Shown here: positions 19,093 to 27,927 of the stretch, in pieces
How the letters are laid out: each line of letters starts with the position of its first letter
Numbering within the stretch: position 1 is the first letter of the stretch
Source of the DNA: Allomuricauda sp.
GTDB taxonomy: Bacteria > Bacteroidota > Bacteroidia > Flavobacteriales > Flavobacteriaceae
Length of the DNA: 64,000 nt
Assembly (NCBI GenBank): GCA_003712125.1
Contig: RHLF01000001.1
Coordinates: forward strand, 744,001-808,000
Direction: 5' to 3'
Notes under the pieces: model-generated
Told to the model about the DNA's origin: nothing
What the model saw: the letters and a program-made list of their open reading frames with translations, nothing else
Database searches by the model: none
Made by a program: the position numbers and the translations under genes

Positions 19093-20409
19093 TCACAAAT
19101 CAAATCCGATACGAACGCCCAGTTTATTGGCAATAATTTTGTTGATTCTTGTTTTTAACTCAGGAATTCGCACACTTTCCAATACATTGTTGGCAAAGGC
19201 ATACATTAACAGCCCTGAGGCCTCCTTTTTTGGTATGCCACGTGACTGCAGATAAAACAAGGCCTCTTCATCCAACTGACCTATGGTACAGCCGTGGGAA
19301 CAGCGCACATCGTCTGCAAAAATTTCAAGCTGAGGTTTTGTATTGACCTCTGCCTTATCACTGATCAGAATATTGTTGTTCTGCTGGAAGGCATTTGTTT
19401 TTTGGGCGATTTTATCAACAATGATCTTGCCATTAAAAACCCCTGTGGAACGCCCTCCAAATATCCCTTTGTAGTCTTGATGGCTTTCACAGTTCGGTTG
19501 GGCATGGTGCACCAAGGTGTAATGGTCAACATGTTGTTTCTCCCCTAAAATGGTCACCCCTTTCAAAGTCGAGTCAATGTGCTCGCCGTTTTGGTAGTAA
19601 TTCAGGTTGTTTCGAATCAATTTTCCCCCAAACGAAAAGGTATGTACGCGAACAATGCTATTGTCTTTTTGTGATATATAGGTGTTGTCTATCAATGACG
19701 CCTCCGCATTGTCGTTCTGTATTTTGTAATAATCGACATGGGCATCTTTGCCTGCAAAAATCTCGGTGACCGAATTCGTGAACACCTCATTTTCTGTAAG
19801 GCTTTGGTGCCTTTCTATGATTTGAACCTCCGCATTTTGTTCTGCGATTATCAAATTTCGCGGCTGTAACATCAACGAAGCTTCATTGCCCGTTGCCAAG
19901 TGCAAGATTTGAATCGGTTTTCGGGGGGCTTTGCTTTTTGGAATATAAACATAGGCCCCTTCTTTACTGAATGCCGTATTTAAGGTGGTCAAGGATTCAT
20001 CTTTTGAAGCAACCTTATTGAAATAAAGCTCAATGATCTGTTTGTACTCAGGCTTATTCAGGGCTGAACTCATTAGGCATACGTCAACGCCATCATGGGT
20101 TGTCTCTGAAAGATAAGAACTATAGACCCCATCAATAAACACAATTTTGTAGGTGTCTATTTCATGCAGAAAATACTTTTTTATATCCTTGTATTCCAGC
20201 GCACCACTCTCTTTTGGGAATACACTAAAATCAACTTTTTGCAAGCCATTCAATGAAGTGTATTTCCAGGCCTCCTCCTTTTTCGTGGGAAACCCTTTGG
20301 ACTCGAAATTTTTAATCGCCTCCGAACGAATTTCATGCACTGGGTCATTCACATTCACCTTGTCTTCGAATGCCAGGAAAGAGGATAACAATTTGTCCTT
20401 TAAATCCAT
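19093..20409 (-). CDS. sufD: Fe-S cluster assembly scaffold protein SufD
   Basis: SufD is the partner of SufB in the SufBC2D scaffold where clusters are built in the cytosol. The 438-residue protein has the N-terminal helical region with TKKEEAWKYTSLNGL, the beta-helix core, and the conserved RCSHGCTIGQLDEEALFYLQSRGI near the C terminus, with the key histidine and cysteine. The start at 20409 is directly adjacent to the sufC stop at 20410, so the two are coupled. Confidence 0.97.
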   Translation of the reverse strand: MDLKDKLLSSFLAFEDKVNVNDPVHEIRSEAIKNFESKGFPTKKEEAWKYTSLNGLQKVDFSVFPKESGALEYKDIKKYFLHEIDTYKIVFIDGVYSSYLSETTHDGVDVCLMSSALNKPEYKQIIELYFNKVASKDESLTTLNTAFSKEGAYVYIPKSKAPRKPIQILHLATGNEASLMLQPRNLIIAEQNAEVQIIERHQSLTENEVFTNSVTEIFAGKDAHVDYYKIQNDNAEASLIDNTYISQKDNSIVRVHTFSFGGKLIRNNLNYYQNGEHIDSTLKGVTILGEKQHVDHYTLVHHAQPNCESHQDYKGIFGGRSTGVFNGKIIVDKIAQKTNAFQQNNNILISDKAEVNTKPQLEIFADDVRCSHGCTIGQLDEEALFYLQSRGIPKKEASGLLMYAFANNVLESVRIPELKTRINKIIANKLGVRIGFDL

Positions 20410-21162
20410 CTATGCAACCGTTTCTTGTTTGATCCAATCATAACCTTTGGCTTCGAGCTCTACAGCCAGTTCCTTTCCGCCCGACTTTACAATCTTGCCA
20501 TCGTGCAGTACATGTACGTAATCTGGAACGATGTAATCCAACAAACGTTGGTAGTGGGTAATGACAACAATGGCCCGGTCTTCACTTCGCAACTTATTGA
20601 CACCATTGGCCACAATTCGCAGGGCATCGATATCCAAACCAGAATCGGTTTCATCCAAAATGGCCAACTTGGGTTCCAACATGGCCATCTGAAATATTTC
20701 ATTACGTTTCTTTTCACCTCCCGAGAATCCTTCGTTCAAAGAACGCGACAAGAATTTCCGGTCAATATCAAGAAGCTCAGATTTCTCACGAATGAGTTTT
20801 AGCATTTCATTGGCCGGCATGTCTTCAAGACCTCTTGCCTTGCGCGATTCATTGATTGCGGTCTTCATAAAATTGGTCACAGAAACTCCTGGAATTTCAA
20901 CAGGGTACTGAAACGAAAGAAAGATACCGGAATGAGCACGCTCTTCGGGTGCCATATCTTCAAGGTCTTCACCATCCAATTCAATACTTCCTTTTTTTAC
21001 CTCGTACTCTTCATGACCGGCAATAACCTCGGCCAGAGTGCTTTTTCCTGATCCATTTGGGCCCATTATAGCGTGGACCTCACCGGCATTTACCTCGAGA
21101 TTGATTCCCTTTAATATTTTCTTGTCTTCTACACTCGCGTGTAAATCCTTTATTCTTAGCAT
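20410..21162 (-). CDS. sufC: Fe-S assembly ATPase SufC
   Basis: SufC is the ABC-type ATPase that drives conformational change in the SufBCD scaffold. The 250-residue protein has Walker [11 protein letters not shown]-loop [14 protein letters not shown], signature [10 protein letters not shown], Walker [13 protein letters not shown] and the switch histidine in [13 protein letters not shown]. Length and motif order are standard. It lies 15 bases after sufB and abuts sufD. Confidence 0.98.
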   Translation of the reverse strand: MLRIKDLHASVEDKKILKGINLEVNAGEVHAIMGPNGSGKSTLAEVIAGHEEYEVKKGSIELDGEDLEDMAPEERAHSGIFLSFQYPVEIPGVSVTNFMKTAINESRKARGLEDMPANEMLKLIREKSELLDIDRKFLSRSLNEGFSGGEKKRNEIFQMAMLEPKLAILDETDSGLDIDALRIVANGVNKLRSEDRAIVVITHYQRLLDYIVPDYVHVLHDGKIVKSGGKELAVELEAKGYDWIKQETVA

Positions 21163-21177
21163 TTCTTAAGTGATTTA

Positions 21178-22623
21178 TTATCCTACAGACCCTTCCAGAC
21201 TGATTTCCAATAATTTTTGTGCTTCCACGGCAAACTCCATGGGTAGTTTGTTCAATACCTCCTTACTAAAGCCGTTCACAATGAGTGCAATGGCCTTTTC
21301 AGTATCGATACCTCTTTGATTGCAATAAAAAATCTGGTCTTCCCCAATCTTACTTGTAGTGGCTTCGTGTTCAATTTGGGCTGATTTATTGCTCGCCTCG
21401 ATGTAAGGAAAGGTATGCGCGCCGCATTCGTTACCCATAAGTAACGAATCACATTGCGAGAAATTCCTGGCGTTTTCAGCCCTACTATTTACTTTAACCA
21501 AACCTCTGTAACTGTTTTGGGATTTTCCCGCAGAAATTCCTTTTGATATGATGGTACTCTTGGTATTCTTACCAAGATGTATCATTTTGGTGCCTGTATC
21601 TGCCTGCTGAAAATTATTGGTAACGGCTATGGAATAGAATTCTCCAATGGAATTATTTCCTTTCAAGACACAAGATGGATACTTCCATGTTACCGCAGAG
21701 CCCGTTTCTACCTGAGTCCATGAAATTTTTGCATTCTTTTCGCACAATCCACGCTTTGTGACAAAGTTGAAAACGCCTCCTTTACCATTCTTGTCCCCTG
21801 GAAACCAGTTTTGAACCGTAGAATATTTGATTTCAGCATCATCCATCGCAATCAACTCTACAACTGCAGCATGTAACTGGTTTTCATCGCGCATTGGAGC
21901 CGTACATCCTTCCAAATAACTTACATAACTCTCCTCATCTGCAATGACCAAGGTACGCTCAAATTGCCCTGTTCCTGCCTCATTAATTCGGAAATAGGTA
22001 GACAATTCCATAGGACAACGTACTCCCTTTGGGATGTAGCAAAAACTTCCGTCAGAGAATACCGCTGAATTTAGGGCGGCATAAAAGTTGTCTTTCTTTG
22101 GTACAACGGTTCCCAAATACTTTTTTACCAGTTCGGGATGCTCTTGTATCGCCTCAGAAATCGAGCAAAAGATGATCCCTTTTTCGGCCAGGGTTTTCTT
22201 GAAGGTCGTGGCCACTGAGACTGAGTCCATTACGATGTCAACAGCAACGCCAGCCAATTTTTTCTGTTCATCAATTGAAATTCCCAACTTTTTGAAGGTT
22301 TCCAATAGTTCGGGGTCGACCTCATCCAAACTGTTGTACTTCGGTTTTTTATTGGGAGCTGAGTAATAGGAAATGTTCTGAAAATCAGGTTTTTCGTAGG
22401 TGACATTGGGCCATTCGGGTTCCTCCATGTCTTTCCATATACGAAAAGCATCAAGTCGCCAATCCGTCATCCACTGGGGCTCTCCCTTCTTTTTGGAGAT
22501 GGCGATCACAATATCTTCATTCAAGCCTTTAGGAAGTGTGTCGGACTCAATATCAGTATAAAAACCGTACTCGTATTCCTTGGTCTCGAGTTCTTTTTTT
22601 AATTCTTCTTCGGTATAAGCCAT
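21178..22623 (-). CDS. sufB: Fe-S cluster assembly scaffold protein SufB
   Basis: SufB holds the nascent Fe-S cluster and receives sulfur from SufE. The 481-residue protein shows the conserved [53 protein letters not shown] and the C-terminal [21 protein letters not shown]. These are standard for the family, as is the length. It lies 15 bases after the sufA-like gene. Confidence 0.98.
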   Translation of the reverse strand: MAYTEEELKKELETKEYEYGFYTDIESDTLPKGLNEDIVIAISKKKGEPQWMTDWRLDAFRIWKDMEEPEWPNVTYEKPDFQNISYYSAPNKKPKYNSLDEVDPELLETFKKLGISIDEQKKLAGVAVDIVMDSVSVATTFKKTLAEKGIIFCSISEAIQEHPELVKKYLGTVVPKKDNFYAALNSAVFSDGSFCYIPKGVRCPMELSTYFRINEAGTGQFERTLVIADEESYVSYLEGCTAPMRDENQLHAAVVELIAMDDAEIKYSTVQNWFPGDKNGKGGVFNFVTKRGLCEKNAKISWTQVETGSAVTWKYPSCVLKGNNSIGEFYSIAVTNNFQQADTGTKMIHLGKNTKSTIISKGISAGKSQNSYRGLVKVNSRAENARNFSQCDSLLMGNECGAHTFPYIEASNKSAQIEHEATTSKIGEDQIFYCNQRGIDTEKAIALIVNGFSKEVLNKLPMEFAVEAQKLLEISLEGSVG

Positions 22624-22638
22624 ATCCCCAATTTCTTT

Positions 22639-22968
22639 TTAAAGCGAAAAACTTTCCCCACAACCACAAGTGCGTTGGGCATTCGGGTTGTTGAAAACAA
22701 ACCCTTTTCCATTTAACCCTCCTGAATATTCCAAGGTTGTGCCAATCAAATACAAAAAGCTTTTCTTATCAACTATGATGCGTATCGAATTGTCTTCAAA
22801 AACCTTATCCGTTTCTTCAGAGGTATCATCAAATTTCAACTCGTAAGAAAGTCCACTGCAACCGCCACTTTTCACCCCTACGCGCACAAAATCTTTGTTC
22901 GCATCGAAACCCTCTTCGGTCATCAATGCCACCACCTTTTGTTTTGCCGTTTCAGAAACCTTTATCAT
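22639..22968 (-). CDS. A-type Fe-S assembly protein (HesB/IscA/SufA family)
   Basis: This 109-residue A-type carrier moves Fe-S clusters from the scaffold to client proteins. The three ligand cysteines are present in the canonical pattern: VKSGGCSGLSYEL and the C-terminal TCGCGESF. It is the first gene of the suf operon and is preceded by a promoter-like element. It could be named sufA or iscA; position alone favours sufA. Confidence 0.95.
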   Translation of the reverse strand: MIKVSETAKQKVVALMTEEGFDANKDFVRVGVKSGGCSGLSYELKFDDTSEETDKVFEDNSIRIIVDKKSFLYLIGTTLEYSGGLNGKGFVFNNPNAQRTCGCGESFSL

Positions 22969-22997
22969 TCTTACTAAGATTTATTCTAAATAGCCCA

Positions 22998-23027
22998 CAA
23001 ATATACTGTATTGGTAGTGTTTTACCA
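22998..23027 (-). promoter_or_regulatory. suf operon promoter with adjacent inverted repeat
   Basis: On the minus strand TATATTTG (22998-23005) is a perfect TAnnTTTG -7 element, about 30 bases before the first suf ATG. Just upstream, 23012-23027 holds a perfect inverted repeat, TGGTA, six bases, TACCA. It lies between the -7 element and the expected -33 position and may be a regulator site, for example for Fe-S or iron sensing, which is inference. Confidence 0.5.
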
Positions 23028-23085
23028 TACTTCCTAACATTATAATAACGAATAATTTGATAAGGGTTTTCTATGGAATAAATAC

Positions 23086-24426
23086 CTATTCCAGTTTGAT
23101 TACAACGAGGTCGATTCCGCCATTAGGATTGACTTGGGGAAAATCAGTACTGGCCGTTTCCCCCACCAAGATCACAGCACCTTCGCTGCTCTCCAAGACA
23201 TCGTAACCAAAATCGAGGTCTGATCCACCGAAAGAGCGCTGGTAGTCCAGGTTGCCCTCGCTATCTGTCTTAATGAGCCATAAATCGTTTTCACCAAAAT
23301 TCTCGGAGGCGTCACCATTATTGCTTTTTGAATTTCCGGCTATAAGCAGACCGCCATCAGAAGCCAAATACACCCCATGGGCAGCTTCAAAATTGCTGCC
23401 TCCAAAGCTTTGTTGCCAAAGCAGGTTTCCATTGTCGTCAATTTTTATCAGCCAAACATCAGACTCCCCATTGTTTTTTGAAACCTGTGTGTCAGCACTA
23501 AAGGTATTACCCACAATAACATAAGCCCCATCTTTGGTGCGAATAATGTCTTGCGCCTGGTCAATGCCACTTCCACCAAAGGAACGTTCCCATTCCATAT
23601 CCCCATTCTTATTAACCTTGACGACCCAAAAATCATAGCTCCCTTTGGGGTTTGAAATATCAAAATCATCACTCTCTGAAGCTCCAGCCAAAACAAATCC
23701 ACCGTCCTCGGCATTTACCACCCCAAACGAGCGGTCGTTATTTGTGCCGCCAAAGAATTTGCGCCACAGCAGGTTTCCCTGGGCATCAATTCGGGTGCCC
23801 CAAAATTCACCAACACCATGGGCCGAAAGACTCGAAGTTTTACTTGTGGCTCCTTCGCCATTCGAAGAAGTTACATCCAAAAATCCTGAAAAAAAGAACC
23901 CACCATCAACGGTTTCGACAATATCATAGGAATGATCATGGCCTGAAAAACCAAAGCTTTTTTCCCATAGAATATTGCCCGAAGAATCCAATCGGATTAT
24001 CCAATTGTCATGAAATCCCTCATTGTTGCTCCCATCACCATCATCACTCATCGCATATCCTGCAAGTGCATAACCCCCATCGGATGTTTGGATAACTTGC
24101 TGACCCCGATCATCACCACTACCCCCATAGGTGCGCTGCCATTGTACCTCACCGTCAGCATTTAATTTTAAAAGCCAATAATCATTTACCACAGTGTTCT
24201 TAAATGCCAAATCGCCATTGGTACTATTGGTAAATCCTAATACGGCATAGCCGCCATCCATAGTTTGTATCACCGATCTTGGGGTGTCATCTCCAGCGCC
24301 TCCAAAGGACCTAACCCATAAAACGTTCTCAATACCAGAAGCCCCAGGAAAATCTTCAAGACGGTAAACATCTTTCGAACAAGACCATAAAATAACCGCT
24401 ACCAAAAATGGAATCGCCTTTTTCAT
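23086..24426 (-). CDS. Lipoprotein built of seven tandem propeller-like repeats
   Basis: This 446-residue protein has a lipobox (VAVILWSC, cysteine at residue 16), so it is a lipoprotein. The mature part consists of seven repeats of about 52-60 residues, each with W/Y-x-(R/K/Q)-(S/T)-(F/Y)-GG-(S/A)-x-x-D, then a DGG-(Y/F)-x-(L/V)-x-G turn: starts near WVRSFGGAGDD, WQRTYGGSGDD, WEKSFGFSGHD, WRKFFGGTNND, WERSFGGSGID, WQQSFGGSNFE and YQRSFGGSDLD. Seven repeats suggest a closed seven-bladed beta-propeller. No enzyme motif is seen; binding or surface display is likely. It is followed upstream by another large lipoprotein gene, 10 bases away. Confidence 0.85.
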   Translation of the reverse strand: MKKAIPFLVAVILWSCSKDVYRLEDFPGASGIENVLWVRSFGGAGDDTPRSVIQTMDGGYAVLGFTNSTNGDLAFKNTVVNDYWLLKLNADGEVQWQRTYGGSGDDRGQQVIQTSDGGYALAGYAMSDDGDGSNNEGFHDNWIIRLDSSGNILWEKSFGFSGHDHSYDIVETVDGGFFFSGFLDVTSSNGEGATSKTSSLSAHGVGEFWGTRIDAQGNLLWRKFFGGTNNDRSFGVVNAEDGGFVLAGASESDDFDISNPKGSYDFWVVKVNKNGDMEWERSFGGSGIDQAQDIIRTKDGAYVIVGNTFSADTQVSKNNGESDVWLIKIDDNGNLLWQQSFGGSNFEAAHGVYLASDGGLLIAGNSKSNNGDASENFGENDLWLIKTDSEGNLDYQRSFGGSDLDFGYDVLESSEGAVILVGETASTDFPQVNPNGGIDLVVIKLE

Positions 24427-24435
24427 AATGGCCTT

Positions 24436-26361
24436 TTAATTTGATTTTCGAATGATAAATAGGCCTGAATTGATGTCATTCACCAATATTTTTCCGCTTG
24501 GCAAATAAGGGTAAACACTCCATGCCCCCTCAAAATCTGTGCGATCGTCGGCGGGGAAGGTGTCAAAAAACCCGATCTCTTGAATCACCTCATTTTCAAT
24601 TTGTGAAATATCCAATACCCGGATACCCGCAGTGTAGTTCGCTAGAAAATATTCATTGCCTAACACATAACCATTATGGTCGATGGCCGGAGTCGGCCCC
24701 GTATAGGTGGTATGCAAACTTGGGGCATCTAAATCTGTCAAGTCAAACACCAGGGTTCTCGAATTGAAACCAAAATTAGCCTCGTCAAGTTCGTCTCCCA
24801 ATATAAAATAACGCTGATCCTCGGTAAACCAGCCTTGGTGGGTATATCCCAGCTGGGCATAGCTCAAAGTGGCAATTTCTGAAGGATTTGATTTATCGGT
24901 AATGTCTACAATTGCTATTTGTGTCTCATTCGACCCAATAAAAATCTCGCGGCCGCTATAGTCCGAATCAGGCCCGATATAGGTAACAACTTGGGCGTCA
25001 TGGGTATAACCGTTCGCCCCGTAGCCCCCCACCAAAGTTGGGCTCAAAGGGTTTTGAATGTCAATAAAATGCACCCCACCGTTAAATGTATCGCTCCTTG
25101 CGGTACCTACGGGGTAAGCATACCCCATTTCCTCATTGATAACAATATTATGCGCGTTACCAAAACCCGTATATCGGGTAGAGGCGTTGAAGGTCACAGG
25201 TGGGTTGTTTACATTCCGAAGTTGACCCAAGCTGAACACCTGCATACCATGTCCACCAGCTTCTGAAACAATAAAGGCATGATCCGCATAGACCTTTACA
25301 TCTCTCCATGTACTTGCGCCCGTTGCCGTGGGGAGTTTTCCGAGGTAAATGGGCTCATCTCCTGAAACATCTACAAAAGCGGTACCATCATCTAAACCGA
25401 CCAGGGCATATTCGTCTCCATTGGCTGGATCTGTCCATCCCCAAACATCATTGCCCGCGCTAGAACCAAATTCATTCAGTGATATTCTACCCAAGAAATC
25501 GTATCCGTTACAAGGAAAACCCTGTGCGCTGCCGTCTTCACAGGTGGCAATCCCTGTAATTTCATAGCGCGTGTTGGTAAATCGCAAGATGCTTTCATCT
25601 TGGGCACTCAAACTCAATTCAAAGAATTCAGTTTCCTCCACAAGGTCATCATCAATAATTTGCAGTGTCGGTATGCTTAATTGGGATTGCTCAGAACCAT
25701 CATAACTTCCTACAGGGATGGTAATATCTTGCGGAGACTGAAAGTCATAATCAAGACCCACTGTGGCATTGCCACTGCCGTCATCGGTTATGGTGACCAC
25801 AATTTCCTCAGTGACCGATCCCGTTACCAACAATTTGGGCAAGTTATCCGTATTGCTTTCAGAACCAGATGCAATGGCTCTTAAAAAGGAAACGCTCAGA
25901 CTGTCGTTGTCCAATATGCTGTACACCGTACTTTCGCGGTTGCCCAAAACGGCATCGCCAGTAGGGTCGGTTAATGTCAGTTCAATTGTTTCAGTCTCTT
26001 CTTCTTCGGCATCATCTATTATGGTTAGCCCAGCCAGGGGTATAGCGGTATTTTCTGTGCCATCATAAGTACCCACTGGAATATTAATGACCAAGGGTGA
26101 TGCAAAGTTAAAGTCACTCCCATTTCCAGTAGCTGTACTTGAACTCCCTAAAACAACTGTTACACTTGATGCGCTTTCTACATTTCCATCTAAAAACAAC
26201 ATTGGTAGACTATCAAAATCACCTTCAATATCGAAACTGGAGCTTTGCGAAAACTGTACAGTTACACTGGCCGAAGTAATAGGACCAGGACCATCATCAT
26301 TGCCGCAAGCAAATAGCAAAAAGACTAGAGAAAAGACAAAAAAATTATGGATAGGTTTCAT
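24436..26361 (-). CDS. Choice-of-anchor B family lipoprotein with Calx-beta-like region
   Basis: The ATG at 26361 gives a 641-residue protein with lipobox LLFACGNDD (cysteine ~19). Residues about 35-270 contain two Calx-beta-like units (VTVVLGSSSTATGNGSDFNF and VVTITDDGSGNATVGLDYDF, each with a following IIDDxxEEETExxEL motif). A LVIVD-type beta-propeller follows (ALVGLDDGTAFVDVSGDEPI, GGVHFIDIQNPLSPTLVGGY, IAIVDITDKSNPSEIATLSY and VFDLTDLDAPSLHTTY). This is the choice-of-anchor B architecture, in which the same propeller occurs with different surface anchors; here the anchor is a lipid. The ligand is unknown. Confidence 0.87.
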   Translation of the reverse strand: MKPIHNFFVFSLVFLLFACGNDDGPGPITSASVTVQFSQSSSFDIEGDFDSLPMLFLDGNVESASSVTVVLGSSSTATGNGSDFNFASPLVINIPVGTYDGTENTAIPLAGLTIIDDAEEEETETIELTLTDPTGDAVLGNRESTVYSILDNDSLSVSFLRAIASGSESNTDNLPKLLVTGSVTEEIVVTITDDGSGNATVGLDYDFQSPQDITIPVGSYDGSEQSQLSIPTLQIIDDDLVEETEFFELSLSAQDESILRFTNTRYEITGIATCEDGSAQGFPCNGYDFLGRISLNEFGSSAGNDVWGWTDPANGDEYALVGLDDGTAFVDVSGDEPIYLGKLPTATGASTWRDVKVYADHAFIVSEAGGHGMQVFSLGQLRNVNNPPVTFNASTRYTGFGNAHNIVINEEMGYAYPVGTARSDTFNGGVHFIDIQNPLSPTLVGGYGANGYTHDAQVVTYIGPDSDYSGREIFIGSNETQIAIVDITDKSNPSEIATLSYAQLGYTHQGWFTEDQRYFILGDELDEANFGFNSRTLVFDLTDLDAPSLHTTYTGPTPAIDHNGYVLGNEYFLANYTAGIRVLDISQIENEVIQEIGFFDTFPADDRTDFEGAWSVYPYLPSGKILVNDINSGLFIIRKSN

Positions 26362-26395
26362 AGCAAGATAAAGATACAATTTAAATAATTGCATT

Positions 26396-26403
26396 TACTT
26401 TTG
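26396..26403 (+). promoter_or_regulatory. Candidate -7 element of thiL
   Basis: TACTTTTG is a perfect TAnnTTTG match ending only 4 bases before the thiL ATG at 26408. If it is used, the transcript would have essentially no 5' leader. Confidence 0.4.
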
Positions 26404-26407
26404 CCAA

Positions 26408-27454
26408 ATGCTGGAGGATAAAAATCAAAATCGGACTTCGCTCGGCGATATGGGTGAGTTCGGACTCATTACACATTTAACAAAAGAATTTGAAATGTTG
26501 CATACCACATCCGTAAAAGGTGTTGGTGACGATGCAGCCGTTGTGGATCATGGAAACAAGAAAACAGTGGTAACCACCGATTTGTTACTTGAAGGGGTTC
26601 ACTTTGATTTAAGTTATATGCCCTTGAAGCACCTGGGGTATAAGGCTGTTATAGTCAACCTTTCCGACCTTTATGCCATGAATGCCACCCCACAGCAAAT
26701 TACGGTTTCGATTGCAGTGTCGAACAGGTTTCCGTTGGAAGCCCTGGAAGAATTATACGCTGGTATAAAGACCGCTTGTTCACTTTATAAGGTTGATTTG
26801 GTCGGCGGAGATACCTCTGCCTCACAAAAAGGTATGTTGATCAGTGTTACAGCATTGGGTATTGCCAATGAAGCAGATCTTGTGTACCGCTCGGGAGCCC
26901 AACCCAACGATTTATTGGTGCTCTCTGGAGACTTAGGTGGAGCATACCTAGGCCTGCAGGTCTTGAATCGGGAAAAAGAGGTCTTCAAGGCCAACCCTCT
27001 AAACCAACCAGACCTTGATGCATATACCTATATTGTCGAAAGGCAGCTTAAACCTGAAGCCCGAAAAGATGTTGTTGAGCTCTTGCATAAATTGGAAGTA
27101 AGGCCTTCTTCCATGATCGATGTGAGTGACGGACTCTCATCTGAAATACTTCATTTATGTGAACAGAGTGGTGTGGGCTGCAATTTGTTCGAAGACAAGA
27201 TACCTTTAGATCCAACTGTGATTTCTGCCTGTGAAGAATTCCAAATGGACAGTACGCTGGTAGCACTGAGCGGGGGCGAAGATTATGAACTACTGTTTAC
27301 AATTGGTATGGATGACTACCCAAAAATAAAGGCAAATCCCAATTTGACCGTTATTGGCCATATGGTTGAAAAGAAGGAAGGAGCGCATTTAATTACCAGG
27401 GCAGAAACAAAAATACCTTTGACCGCCCAAGGGTGGAATGCCATGCAGTCTTAG
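26408..27454 (+). CDS. thiL: Thiamine-monophosphate kinase
   Basis: ThiL phosphorylates thiamine monophosphate to thiamine diphosphate with ATP in the cytosol. The 348-residue protein has the AIR-synthase-like pattern: GVGDDAAVVDHG near residue 40, TDLLLEGVHFDLSYMPL, GYKAVIVNLSDLYAMNATPQ, VGGDTSASQKG, SGDLGGAYLGLQVL and MIDVSDGLSSEI, and ends near ALSGGEDYELLFTI. No other thiamine gene is nearby. It overlaps the convergent small zinc-finger-like gene by four bases at its 3' end. Confidence 0.97.
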   Translation: MLEDKNQNRTSLGDMGEFGLITHLTKEFEMLHTTSVKGVGDDAAVVDHGNKKTVVTTDLLLEGVHFDLSYMPLKHLGYKAVIVNLSDLYAMNATPQQITVSIAVSNRFPLEALEELYAGIKTACSLYKVDLVGGDTSASQKGMLISVTALGIANEADLVYRSGAQPNDLLVLSGDLGGAYLGLQVLNREKEVFKANPLNQPDLDAYTYIVERQLKPEARKDVVELLHKLEVRPSSMIDVSDGLSSEILHLCEQSGVGCNLFEDKIPLDPTVISACEEFQMDSTLVALSGGEDYELLFTIGMDDYPKIKANPNLTVIGHMVEKKEGAHLITRAETKIPLTAQGWNAMQS

Positions 27455-27711
27455 GCAGCGTTTTGCACTACTTTGATACGTTGTTGACGCTTACGGTACA
27501 TATCACTTAGTACCATATTGATTTCACGGAGCGCTGGAGTAAGAATCGAAAGTTTACCACTCACATCAGTAGTCACCTGTTTTTGGCAATGCGCACACTT
27601 GTACTCTTTGATATGACCAGTGACTTTGTTGGAGACCACATAATGGTGGCCGAATAAATTACAATATAGCTTACCGAGAAGATTTCCGCCGGGGGTAGTG
27701 TTTTTCTTCAT
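27451..27711 (-). CDS. Small protein with a CxxC zinc-ribbon-like pattern (86 aa)
   Basis: I do not recognise a named function. From the ATG at 27711 the product is 86 residues, starting MKKNTTPGGNLLGKLYC. It contains YCNLFGHHYVV followed about 20 residues later by YKCAHCQKQV, together a possible four-ligand (C/H-HH-C-x2-C) zinc site, then a basic C-terminal helix (MYRKRQQRIKVV). This pattern occurs in small conserved proteins of the Flavobacteriaceae. Nucleic-acid binding is plausible but not shown. It is convergent with thiL and overlaps it by four bases. Confidence 0.75.
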   Translation of the reverse strand: MKKNTTPGGNLLGKLYCNLFGHHYVVSNKVTGHIKEYKCAHCQKQVTTDVSGKLSILTPALREINMVLSDMYRKRQQRIKVVQNAA

Positions 27712-27927
27712 AAGTTGGAAGTTTGGTAGCATTACGATTTGGGGACCGAAGATGCCATAAATAATTGTCTGGTTTAAAAAAGCAACGGGTTACTGTTCAT
27801 TTTATTTTTTAAGATTCTGTATTTTCGACGAAATACCCATTTTCGACCAAGTGTGTCATTTTATCGGTCAACTACTGGGCCGGCCAATATACAATTTTGA
27901 ACTATTTTAACAAATATTTCTGAGCCA

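Noticed and set aside
23448-24095. Antisense and alternate frames over the seven-repeat lipoprotein
   Set aside because: Repeat structure of the real gene keeps several frames open; no motif and no start signal.
23086-24426. Tandem repeats as a possible CRISPR
   Set aside because: Repeats are 150-180 bases, in-frame and protein-level; no short direct repeats with unique spacers.
24919-26371. Plus-strand frames antisense to the choice-of-anchor B lipoprotein
   Set aside because: Shadow frames without starts or motifs.
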